From: an uncultured Christensenella sp.
Lineage (GTDB): Bacteria > Bacillota > Clostridia > Christensenellales > UBA1242
NCBI GenBank assembly: GCA_949293925.1
Contig: CASFFI010000001.1
Span: 1-5,946, forward strand
DNA length: 5,946 bases
Direction: 5' to 3'
Both the position numbers and the translations under genes were made by a program. This document shows positions 1 to 5,946 of this stretch, piece by piece (the stretch's first letter is position 1; each line of letters opens with the position of its first letter). The notes beneath the pieces were generated by a model. That model had not been told where the DNA came from. It made no database searches and saw only the letters and a list, made by a program, of their open reading frames with translations.

Positions 1-1386
1 TCTGAAATAAATATTGCTTCAAAATTTGAAGTTCTTGCTAAAAAAGAAGAAGAAAGACATCAAAAAGAAGCTGATAAAATTGAAGATATGCGTGCTAAAT
101 TCCAAGCACAGATTGATGAAAGTGCTAAAAAGATTGCTGACCTTGAAAATAAATTGACAAATAAAGCTGAAAGCAAAATGGAATTAATTCCAGTTAATTT
201 ATCTGTTTCTCAAATTGAACAAGAAGTTGATAAGGTAATTCTATCAAAAGAAGCAGATCTTGCAAAAATTGAAGAATTAAAGAAAAAGCAAGAAGAAAAT
301 GAACAAGAAAATCAAGAAAAATTAAAGAAATTAGAAGAAAAAGAAGATTTAAAAAGAGAAATTGCAAGTTTAAAAATTGCTAAAGAAGCTTTAAAAGAAA
401 AATTAAATAGTCTTGAAAATCCTTCAAAATCAGATTTAATGGTTATTGATGCTGTTGAAAATATATTGGAAGAACAAAATAAAGTTGATATTGCTGCTTT
501 AGAGATTGAACAGGCTCAAAGACAAAGAGAATTGAATTTACAAAAACAAATTAAAGAAATTGAACAAAGACAAGACGAAGCTGAAGAAAAACTTGCACAA
601 CTTGCAGAAGCAAATAATCAAGCAATGCAAGATGCTAAGAAACAAGTTGAAGTTGCTATCGCTGAAGAACAAGAAAATATTAAGCGTGAAGCAAATAAAA
701 TTGAATTATATGAACTTGAAGATGAATTAAGAATTCAACAAAAAGAAAATGATTTAATTAAAATTGCTAGTGGTCTTGACAGTGATGACGATTCAAATGA
801 TGATGATGGCTTACAACTTATTGTTGCTGATAGAGATAAGGAAATTGAAAAATTAAAGGCAAGAATTGCAGAGTTAAATGATGAACTTGCTAATAAATCT
901 GAACCTACTACACAAATTATTGTTCAACAAGATAGTACTAAAGAAGCAGTTTTGGAAAGAATTGAAGTTCTTGAAGAAAGATTAAAACAAGCAAAGAAAG
1001 AATTCAAGATTAATGCAAAAGAATATAAACCTTTAATGAAAGTTAAAAAGAATCTTGAAAAGAATAAGGTTAAGTTGAGAAGAAAAGAAGCAATCGTTGC
1101 TAGAAAGAGAGTTGCTTTGTATGGTGTTAATAATATTGTAGAAATCGACCCAGAAAAAGCAGAAAAATTGGCTAACGATGTTGAACTTTTGAAAGGTCTT
1201 AGAAATAGTGTACAAGAATGTGAACAAGTAATGCTTGAAAACAAGGATAGATATCCGATTTTGGAACAAACTTATAACATTTTAACTAAGCAAATTGCTG
1301 ACCTTGAACACGATATAGAAGTTGCTAAAGAAACTCTTAAAGTTTTAGAAGAAAAAGATTCAAATGATTCTTCACAAGCTGAATAA
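1..1386 (+). CDS. Long coiled-coil protein, 3' part only (5' end outside window)
   Basis: The reading frame is open from base 1, so the gene begins upstream. The ATG at 88 is internal, with no ribosome binding site, and 461 residues are visible before TAA. The protein is dominated by Glu, Lys, Gln, Leu and Ile in heptad-like spacing, has no Trp and one Cys, and should form long alpha-helical coiled coils at roughly residues 1-255 and 275-335 (window numbering). Two stretches break the pattern. One is an Asp-rich linker, DSDDDSNDDDG, at residues 260-270. The other is a basic segment around 335-385 with KEYKPLMKVKK and LYGVNN, followed by a further helix ending in a Ser/Asp/Glu-rich tail. No transmembrane segment or enzyme motif is visible. 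I do not recognise the family; a structural, scaffold or SMC-like role is only a guess from composition. A strong terminator follows directly, so this is the last gene of its transcript. Confidence 0.85.
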   Translation, partial: SEINIASKFEVLAKKEEERHQKEADKIEDMRAKFQAQIDESAKKIADLENKLTNKAESKMELIPVNLSVSQIEQEVDKVILSKEADLAKIEELKKKQEENEQENQEKLKKLEEKEDLKREIASLKIAKEALKEKLNSLENPSKSDLMVIDAVENILEEQNKVDIAALEIEQAQRQRELNLQKQIKEIEQRQDEAEEKLAQLAEANNQAMQDAKKQVEVAIAEEQENIKREANKIELYELEDELRIQQKENDLIKIASGLDSDDDSNDDDGLQLIVADRDKEIEKLKARIAELNDELANKSEPTTQIIVQQDSTKEAVLERIEVLEERLKQAKKEFKINAKEYKPLMKVKKNLEKNKVKLRRKEAIVARKRVALYGVNNIVEIDPEKAEKLANDVELLKGLRNSVQECEQVMLENKDRYPILEQTYNILTKQIADLEHDIEVAKETLKVLEEKDSNDSSQAE

Positions 1387-1387
1387 T

Positions 1388-1420
1388 AAAAAACACTCAA
1401 TTAAAGTTGAGTGTTTTTTT
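1388..1420 (+). terminator. Rho-independent terminator of the coiled-coil gene
   Basis: A perfect inverted repeat has left arm 1388-1400 (core CACTCAA) and right arm 1407-1419 (core TTGAGTG) around a 6-base loop, TTAAAG. The right arm runs into a tract of seven T. The A-rich left flank pairs with the T tract, so it may also work weakly on the opposite strand. It starts one base after the stop codon of the coiled-coil gene and separates it from the downstream cluster. Confidence 0.93.
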
Positions 1421-1800
1421 GTTTTAATATATTTTTTAATTTATGATAAAATAATATTTTATATTTAATAATAAAGAAGTTTAAATTAATATACTTTTTT
1501 ATATTAAACGCAATTTAAAATTTTAATTTATAATCAACTTATCATTGTTTTATGTTTAAAATAATTAATATGATGTCGTTTTTTTTCTAATATTATCAAT
1601 TTATTATGTTTTTCTCAATTATTTTTAAATGCAGGTTTTACTCATATGTTTGAATATGTGTATAACATTTATTAAAACATTTTTTAAATCTTTTTAATAA
1701 ATAAATTTTTGCGTTATAATTAATATCTAAACCTTAATTTATTATTGTAGTTTTAGTTTTTAATATTTTTTAAATTTAAAATATAATTCAAATTTTATAT
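1421..1800. other. Gene-free, extremely AT-rich intergenic stretch
   Basis: About 380 bases hold no reading frame with a credible ribosome binding site on either strand, no tRNA-like fold and no tandem repeat. GC is near 10% by eye. TATAAT-like hexamers occur at 1529-1534 and 1715-1720 but lack a matching -35 box at 16-18 bases. A weak inverted repeat, CATAT-N6-ATATG, lies at 1643-1658. An AT-rich UP-element-like or bent-DNA role next to the promoter at 1801 is possible, but composition alone could produce all of this. Confidence 0.6.
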
Positions 1801-1829
1801 TTGACAATTTTATGATATATTAATAATAT
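1801..1829 (+). promoter_or_regulatory. Sigma-A-type promoter for the patatin-led cluster
   Basis: A consensus -35 box TTGACA (1801-1806) is followed by a 17-base spacer and TAATAT (1824-1829), which matches four of six bases of the -10 consensus. Upstream sequence is A/T-only, as in UP elements. The transcription start would fall near 1836, giving a leader of about 65 bases before the ATG at 1901. A perfect TATAAT at 1834-1839 lies too far from this -35 box (27 bases) to be its partner. The exact TTGACA hexamer at optimal spacing is the main support; the AT-rich background makes -10 matches cheap. Confidence 0.6.
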
Positions 1830-1839
1830 TTATTATAAT

Positions 1840-1855
1840 AGAAAGTTAATTTTCT
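1840..1855. promoter_or_regulatory. Possible operator: 16-base near-palindrome at the start site
   Basis: The sequence AGAAAGTTAATTTTCT reads as its own reverse complement except for one G/T pair. It begins 10 bases after the -10 box, so it would cover about +5 to +20 of the predicted transcript. This is where a repressor could block initiation, or it could form a small leader hairpin. No regulator gene is in the window. Chance is a real alternative in such AT-rich DNA. Confidence 0.25.
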
Positions 1856-1881
1856 CATAAAATATTAATAATGCTATCAGT

Positions 1882-1887
1882 AAAGGA
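1882..1887 (+). promoter_or_regulatory. Ribosome binding site of the patatin-like gene
   Basis: AAAGGA lies 13 bases before the ATG at 1901, a little further than the usual 6-10. No other in-frame ATG, GTG or TTG precedes the conserved GGGAKG motif, so the long spacing is accepted and the start still stands. Confidence 0.6.
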
Positions 1888-1900
1888 AATATAATATATT

Positions 1901-2734
1901 ATGAATATATACAATTTTTATAATAATAAAAAAAAATTAAACATAAAAGTTGGATTATGTTTAAGTGGTGGTGGAGCAAAAGGATTTGTTCATCTTGGTG
2001 TTATCAAAGCTTTTGAAGAGTATGGTATAAAATTTGATATGATATCGGGGTGCAGTATTGGTAGTGCTATAGCGTGTATGTATGCAGATGATTTTGATTT
2101 TAAAACAATGTATGATATTATGACTAATGTTAATATTAAAGAAATAAAAAACGGAAAATTTAAATTGTTGCCGTCAAATTCTTTGGGAATTGAAGAACTT
2201 GCTAAAAAATACTTTTCAAATAAATTACTAGAAGACTTGAATAAAAAAATTTTTATTAATGCTGTAGATTTAAAATCTGGGCAAGAGATATATTTTTCGA
2301 AAGGTAATATAGGTAAAATTGTTGCTGGTAGTTGCGCTGTACCTGTTATCTTTAATCCTGTTAAATATGATAAATATTATTTAGTAGATGGTGGAATTTT
2401 AGATAACTTACCTGCTATTATTTTGAAAAATAATGGAGCAGATTTTGTAATTTCAGTAGATATTAATCCAAAAAGAGGAACTGGCACAGATAGTGAAAAA
2501 TTCATTAATTGTTTATTAGCATCATTTCATATAGCAATGAAAAATAATGTTATTTTGGGATATTTAAATTCAGATTTGGTGATTAAACCTGATACACGAA
2601 AGTTTAAATCTACTAAAATAAAAAATATTGACGAGATGATAGAGATAGGATATAAGGCGACTGTTGAATTGATGCCAAAAATTTTTGATATATTTAATGG
2701 AAAACTTGAAAAAAAACAAATTATAAATTTTTAG
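1901..2734 (+). CDS. Patatin-like phospholipase (RssA-type serine acyl hydrolase)
   Basis: This 277-residue protein carries the whole patatin signature. The oxyanion-hole loop GGGAKG is at residues 23-28, the nucleophile elbow GCSIGS at 50-55 (Ser52), and the second member of the Ser-Asp dyad is Asp163 in VDGGILDNLP. Patatin-family enzymes cleave acyl chains from phospholipids or related lipids; the substrate here cannot be read from sequence. There is no signal peptide or membrane helix, so it should act in the cytoplasm or on the inner membrane face, as expected for stand-alone bacterial patatins, which are about this length. The first 15 residues are an extra polar leader ahead of the usual beta strand, and codons 10-12 are an A9 run (1928-1936). 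It is the first gene after the promoter at 1801. Its TAG stop lies inside the ribosome binding site of the next gene, suggesting coupled translation. Family assignment is firm; specificity is unknown. Confidence 0.93.
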   Translation: MNIYNFYNNKKKLNIKVGLCLSGGGAKGFVHLGVIKAFEEYGIKFDMISGCSIGSAIACMYADDFDFKTMYDIMTNVNIKEIKNGKFKLLPSNSLGIEELAKKYFSNKLLEDLNKKIFINAVDLKSGQEIYFSKGNIGKIVAGSCAVPVIFNPVKYDKYYLVDGGILDNLPAIILKNNGADFVISVDINPKRGTGTDSEKFINCLLASFHIAMKNNVILGYLNSDLVIKPDTRKFKSTKIKNIDEMIEIGYKATVELMPKIFDIFNGKLEKKQIINF

Positions 2735-2746
2735 GGGTATGATTTG
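2733..2746 (+). promoter_or_regulatory. Ribosome binding site and TTG start of the MBL gene
   Basis: AGGGG (2733-2737) overlaps the last two bases of the patatin TAG stop and sits 6 bases before TTG (2744-2746). The ATG at 2739 is in another frame, is too close to the AGGGG, and hits a stop within nine codons. TTG is therefore the best start. It keeps the basic N-terminus ahead of the first membrane helix. Confidence 0.75.
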
Positions 2747-3766
2747 CAAAAGACAAAAATATTAAATGTTATATTTATTATTATGCTTTTAATAGCTGTT
2801 TTTCTTTGTTGTTTTTTTCAAAAATTAAATTATGGTTTTAATAATTTTTTATTAAATAAAAATATTATATCTGTAAATAATAAATTTTCGGTACATTTTT
2901 TAAATGTTGGTGAAGCAAATGGTGTTGCCTTTAAATTGCCGAGTGGAGAGGTTGGATTGATTGATGCGGGAAGTGAAGATACTTCTTTAAAAGTTTATAA
3001 TTATTTAAAAAATAATTTAATTGAAAATAATACTTTAGATTTCTTAATTTTAACGCATACAGATTCTGACCACATTGCTGGTGCTTTAAAAATTTTAAAT
3101 AATTTTAATGTATTAAATATTTTAATTCCTAATATTCCTGAAAATGTTATTAATTCTAAAGATATTTATTATAAGTTTAAAGAATTAGTGAATAATGAAT
3201 GTCTAAATGGTGCTACATTTAATTATATATTTGATGGACTTAACTTTTCTATTAATAAAGCAAATTTTTCATTTTTAGGTCCGTTAGGCGATTACAGTAA
3301 CGAAAATAATTATAGTCCTTTGATAAGATTGAAATATGGTGAATTCACATTTATGTTTACTGGAGATATTCAAACTGATGCTGAAAATGATATTATTTCA
3401 AAATATGGGCAAGAATTAAAGTGTGATGTTTTAATGGTTTCCCATCACGGTGCAAAAACTTCTAATTCTTATGAGTTTTTAAAACTGACTGATGCTAAAT
3501 ATGCAGTAATTTCAGTCGGAAATAATGCTTATGGTCACCCTAATATTGAAACAATTAAAAATTTACAAATGCTTAATTTTGATATTTTGAGTACTGATGT
3601 TAATAATAATATTTGCTTTATTGTTGATAATCAAAATCTTCAACTATTATCGGGTGAATTCAATTTTGTTTATTTTGATATAAAATTACTTTACATTTTA
3701 ATAGCTTATTTAAGTATTTTGGCATTTATTGGAATAAATAGATTAAGAAAAATTTGCTTGATATAA
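2744..3766 (+). CDS. ComEC/Rec2-type MBL-fold hydrolase with a membrane helix at each end
   Basis: This 340-residue protein has a hydrophobic helix at residues 6-25, an MBL-fold domain at about 47-305, and a second helix at about 313-332 followed by RLRK. The domain has the metal-site motifs of the ComEC C-terminal family: THTDSDH (104-110), TGD with Asp208, SHHG (233-236) and YGHP with His265. The usual DVGQGD-like strand motif is present in altered form as NVGEANG (54-60). ComEC MBL domains are linked to nuclease or phosphodiesterase activity during DNA uptake. Here the competence channel helices are absent, so uptake itself cannot be claimed. Lys before the first helix and Arg/Lys after the second place both ends inside and the catalytic domain outside the membrane (positive-inside rule; inference). 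It starts 9 bases after the patatin stop. Fold is certain; substrate is unknown. Confidence 0.9.
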   Translation: MQKTKILNVIFIIMLLIAVFLCCFFQKLNYGFNNFLLNKNIISVNNKFSVHFLNVGEANGVAFKLPSGEVGLIDAGSEDTSLKVYNYLKNNLIENNTLDFLILTHTDSDHIAGALKILNNFNVLNILIPNIPENVINSKDIYYKFKELVNNECLNGATFNYIFDGLNFSINKANFSFLGPLGDYSNENNYSPLIRLKYGEFTFMFTGDIQTDAENDIISKYGQELKCDVLMVSHHGAKTSNSYEFLKLTDAKYAVISVGNNAYGHPNIETIKNLQMLNFDILSTDVNNNICFIVDNQNLQLLSGEFNFVYFDIKLLYILIAYLSILAFIGINRLRKICLI

Positions 3767-3777
3767 GCGAATTAGTT

Positions 3778-3786
3778 TGTTATATT
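3778..3786 (+). promoter_or_regulatory. Possible internal extended -10 promoter
   Basis: TGT followed directly by TATATT fits an extended -10 element in the 47-base gap before the kinase-like gene. The nearest -35-like hexamer, TTGCTT at 3754-3759, is 21 bases away and too distant. If real, it would let the kinase-like gene and the transketolase be transcribed apart from the lipase and MBL genes. Weak evidence. Confidence 0.25.
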
Positions 3787-3813
3787 ATTTTATGAAATAT
3801 TTAAGGGGAAATT

Positions 3814-4293
3814 ATGAAAAGTGTTGTTTTGGTTAGTTTAGATTATAATCTTTGTAAAAGAATTTCAAAGATGTTATCAGAAAAATTAAATTTTGAATAT
3901 TTAGATTTTGAAAAACTTTTAAACGATAAAATATCAGAAAATATTTCAAATAAAAAATTTAGCATAGATGATTACGATTTTAAAATTAATGAAGTTATTA
4001 ATTCTTTACTAAAACAAAAGAACTCTGTCGTTGCAATGGAAGCAGATATATTTTTAAAAGATAATAATTATGACAGATTTAATGAATTTAATACTATCTT
4101 TTTGGATAATGGGAAAATGGTATGCAATATTAAAAATAAAAAAGAAAGAGCAAAATGTAATGATTTGGCTTTGGTGCATAATAATTTGAGTAGGTATTTG
4201 AAAACTATTGATAATTTTAGTATAGATACTGTTGGAAAAACTGACGAAATAATAGTATCAGAAATTTTAAAAGGATTGAATAATAATGAATAG
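3814..4293 (+). CDS. Shikimate-kinase-like P-loop fold protein with degenerate ATP-binding loop
   Basis: This 159-residue protein follows the layout of shikimate kinase and related small P-loop kinases: a hydrophobic beta strand (KSVVLV, 2-7), a loop, a helix with SKMLSEKLNFEYLD (18-31), a central strand SVVAMEAD (71-78), a strand NTIFLDN (93-99), a basic RAKCNDLALVHNNLSRYLK segment in the lid position (112-130), and a C-terminal strand and helix. The length is normal for the family. The Walker A loop GxxxxGK[ST] is not there: the matching residues 8-16 are SLDYNLCKR, with no glycine. Catalysis by the usual mechanism is therefore unlikely, and it may be a pseudo-kinase with a binding or regulatory role. 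The ribosome binding site AAGGGG (3803-3808) is 5 bases before ATG. The gene overlaps the transketolase start by 8 bases, which argues for coupled production. Homology is inferred from pattern, not a search; another P-loop kinase family is the main alternative. Confidence 0.65.
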   Translation: MKSVVLVSLDYNLCKRISKMLSEKLNFEYLDFEKLLNDKISENISNKKFSIDDYDFKINEVINSLLKQKNSVVAMEADIFLKDNNYDRFNEFNTIFLDNGKMVCNIKNKKERAKCNDLALVHNNLSRYLKTIDNFSIDTVGKTDEIIVSEILKGLNNNE

Positions 4294-5946
4294 TCAAAAA
4301 ATGTGTAATGTTGCAAAACTTTTAGCGTTACAAAGTATTAATAAAGCAGGAAGTGGACATTCGGGGATAGTTATGTCTTGCGGTGAAATTATGCAGGCTT
4401 TATTTGAAAGACATTTAAAAATATGTTCGATTAATCCTGATTGGGCTGTTAGAGATAGGTTTGTTTTATCCGCTGGTCACGGAAGTGCTATTTATTATAG
4501 TTATCTTTATATGCTTGGTTTTTTGTCGTTAGAAGACATTAAAAGTTTTAGACAGATAAATAGCAATACACCTGGACACCCTGAAATTACAACTCTAGGT
4601 GTAGATTGCTCTACAGGGCCTCTTGGACAGGGAATAGCAAATGCTGTTGGTATGGCTATTGCTGAAACTATGATTAATGCAAGAATGAAAGATTTTTCTC
4701 ATTACACTTATTGCCTTTGCGGTGATGGTTGTTTAATGGAAGGAGTCGCGTTAGAGGCAATTAGTTTGGCTGGTAATTTATTCCTTAATAAATTAATTTT
4801 GTTGTATGATATGAACAGTTGTACATTTGATGCTGAATTAAAATTATCAAATACAGAAGATGTTAAAATGAAATTTTTAGCTTGCAATTTTAATGTTTTA
4901 GAAGTTGATGGGCACAACATAGATGAAATAGATAATGCTATTATTAAGGCAAAAAAGTGCAAACAAAAACCTTCTGTAATCATTTGTAAAACTATTATTG
5001 GAAAAGATACTAAATATGCTAATTCTAATATATCTCATGGCAAAGTATTATCGCTTGAAGAACTACATTCACTTGAAAAACTATGGGGAATAAAAGGGAA
5101 TTTTTCTATTCCTTCAGATGTCAAAAATGATATCAAATTGATGCAGAAATTAAAGGTGGCTCTTTATAAAGATTATAATAATGCTGAATATAAAAAGTTT
5201 GCAGATAAATCATTTAATTTAGATATTAAACCATTTGGTTATGATTTTAAATCGACTAGAGAATTAGGCGGTATATATTTACAAGAATATGCAAAATTTA
5301 AAGAAAATATAATAAGTCTTAGTGCAGATGTGTTTTCTTCAACAAAAACAAAAATACTGGACGGCGGAATTTATTCAAAAGATTGCAGATTAGGAAAAAA
5401 TATATATTGTGGGATAAGAGAACACGCAATGGCTGGAATTGCTAATGGTATTGCTTTGCACGGAGAATTTAAAGTTGTTGTTTCAGCATTTTTGGCATTT
5501 GTGGATTATATGCGTCCAGCGATAAGAATGAGTGCATTAATGAATTTAGATGTTATCTATGTTTTAACTCACGATAGCGTAGTGGTGGGACAAGATGGTG
5601 CTACTCACCAACCTGTAGAACAAATTGATAGTCTTGAATTAATACCTAATTTAACTACTATTAGACCTTGCGATGAAAATGAAGTTATTGGTGGTCTAAA
5701 ATTGGCTTTTGAAAAAACTCCATCTGCTATTATTATGTCAAGACAAAATTTAAAAAGGGTAGATAATAGTTCAACAAATTTGGATAATGGTGCTTATTTT
5801 GTTTTAAAATCTAATAAAGCAAAAATAAATATTTTTGCTCAAGGAAGTGAAGTGGGAGCTGCTATTCAATTAGCAGATAGATTAAAAAGACATAAGATTT
5901 TAACAAATATTATAAGTTGTCCTGTTCTTAGTTTATTTGATATTAA
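4286..5946 (+). CDS. tkt: Transketolase, 3' end cut by window
   Basis: The frame is open from ATG (4286) to the window edge, 553 complete codons. ATG is preceded by AAAGGA (4270-4275) at 10 bases. The enzyme moves two-carbon ketol units between sugar phosphates in the non-oxidative pentose phosphate pathway, using thiamine diphosphate and a divalent metal, in the cytoplasm. The diphosphate-binding domain (about 1-260) has SGHSG (His25), AGHGS (His65), PGHPE (His98), GDG at 146-148 with Asn177 thirty residues after Asp147, and SHG (His251). The pyrimidine domain (about 320-490) has Arg325, Ser352, REH with catalytic Glu379, FLAFVDY, THDS (His429), DGATHQPVEQ (Asp437, His441) and SRQNL (Arg486). 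The C-terminal domain begins with FAQGSEVG (517-524); probably 70-100 residues are missing. The linker between His251 and Arg325 is about 23 residues shorter than in E. coli TktA, as I recall that sequence. It is a full-length fused type, not a split one. All expected active-site residues are present. Confidence 0.96.
   Translation, partial: MNSQKMCNVAKLLALQSINKAGSGHSGIVMSCGEIMQALFERHLKICSINPDWAVRDRFVLSAGHGSAIYYSYLYMLGFLSLEDIKSFRQINSNTPGHPEITTLGVDCSTGPLGQGIANAVGMAIAETMINARMKDFSHYTYCLCGDGCLMEGVALEAISLAGNLFLNKLILLYDMNSCTFDAELKLSNTEDVKMKFLACNFNVLEVDGHNIDEIDNAIIKAKKCKQKPSVIICKTIIGKDTKYANSNISHGKVLSLEELHSLEKLWGIKGNFSIPSDVKNDIKLMQKLKVALYKDYNNAEYKKFADKSFNLDIKPFGYDFKSTRELGGIYLQEYAKFKENIISLSADVFSSTKTKILDGGIYSKDCRLGKNIYCGIREHAMAGIANGIALHGEFKVVVSAFLAFVDYMRPAIRMSALMNLDVIYVLTHDSVVVGQDGATHQPVEQIDSLELIPNLTTIRPCDENEVIGGLKLAFEKTPSAIIMSRQNLKRVDNSSTNLDNGAYFVLKSNKAKINIFAQGSEVGAAIQLADRLKRHKILTNIISCPVLSLFDI

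Noticed and set aside
88..90. ATG at 88 as the true start of the coiled-coil gene
   Set aside because: The frame is open back to base 1 with the same Glu/Lys-rich character, and no ribosome binding site precedes the ATG, so the gene is cut by the window edge.
924..1269. Two overlapping open frames on the minus strand inside the coiled-coil gene
   Set aside because: They mirror the Glu/Lys-rich codons of the + strand gene, giving Phe/Leu/Ser-rich low-complexity peptides, and have no ribosome binding site or recognisable motif.
1579..1586. T8 run as a possible second terminator
   Set aside because: No GC-containing hairpin precedes it; it is explained by base composition.
1421..1800. Possible small RNA or short peptide gene in the intergenic region
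   Set aside because: No convincing promoter-terminator pair, stable fold or ribosome binding site with a start codon could be found on either strand.
1834..1839. Perfect TATAAT hexamer upstream of the lipase gene
   Set aside because: The TTGACA is 27 bases away and no other -35-like box lies 16-18 bases upstream; TAATAT at 1824 fits the spacing exactly.
2739..2741. ATG as an alternative start for the MBL gene
   Set aside because: It is out of frame with the conserved protein, only one base after AGGGG, and meets a stop within nine codons.
4068..4316. Minus-strand open frame across the end of the kinase-like gene
   Set aside because: It is antisense to two well-supported + strand genes and shows only Phe/Leu/Ser bias with no family motif.
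4708..4983. Minus-strand open frame inside transketolase
   Set aside because: It lies wholly antisense to conserved active-site coding sequence (GDG to the segment after Asn177), which explains its openness.

Overview
The window is strongly AT-rich: by eye about 25-35% GC in genes and near 10% in the main intergenic stretch. It looks like a compact chromosomal segment of a low-GC bacterium. Every gene I can support is on the + strand. Ribosome binding sites are purine-rich (AAAGGA, AGGGG, AAGGGG), one hairpin plus T-run terminator is clear, stop codons are TAA or TAG, and Trp is encoded by TGG in the transketolase. I infer a low-GC Bacillota or Clostridia-like gut-type organism, but nothing here fixes the taxon. 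No tRNA, rRNA, insertion sequence, integrase or CRISPR array is visible.

Layout: (1) 1-1386 is the 3' end of a long Glu/Lys-rich coiled-coil protein whose start lies outside the window. It is closed by a strong intrinsic terminator at 1388-1420. (2) 1387-1900 is a 514-base, extremely AT-rich region without a gene. It ends in a good sigma-A-type promoter (TTGACA-N17-TAATAT) with a small palindrome over the likely transcription start. (3) 1901-4293 and on to the right edge is a four-gene same-strand cluster: a patatin-like phospholipase, a ComEC-type metallo-beta-lactamase-fold protein with a membrane segment at each end, a small shikimate-kinase-like protein whose ATP-binding loop has decayed, and a transketolase cut by the window end.

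The last four genes are tightly packed. The patatin stop codon lies inside the ribosome binding site of the MBL gene, which starts with TTG. A 47-base gap follows. The kinase-like gene then overlaps the transketolase start by 8 bases. They are probably at least partly co-transcribed. The transketolase is an ordinary pentose phosphate pathway enzyme with all its catalytic residues visible. The functional link to the lipase and the nuclease-like MBL protein is not evident from sequence. The points most worth a second look are the P-loop-less kinase homologue translationally coupled to transketolase, the doubly membrane-anchored ComEC-like domain without the ComEC channel, and an A9 tract in the first codons of the lipase.
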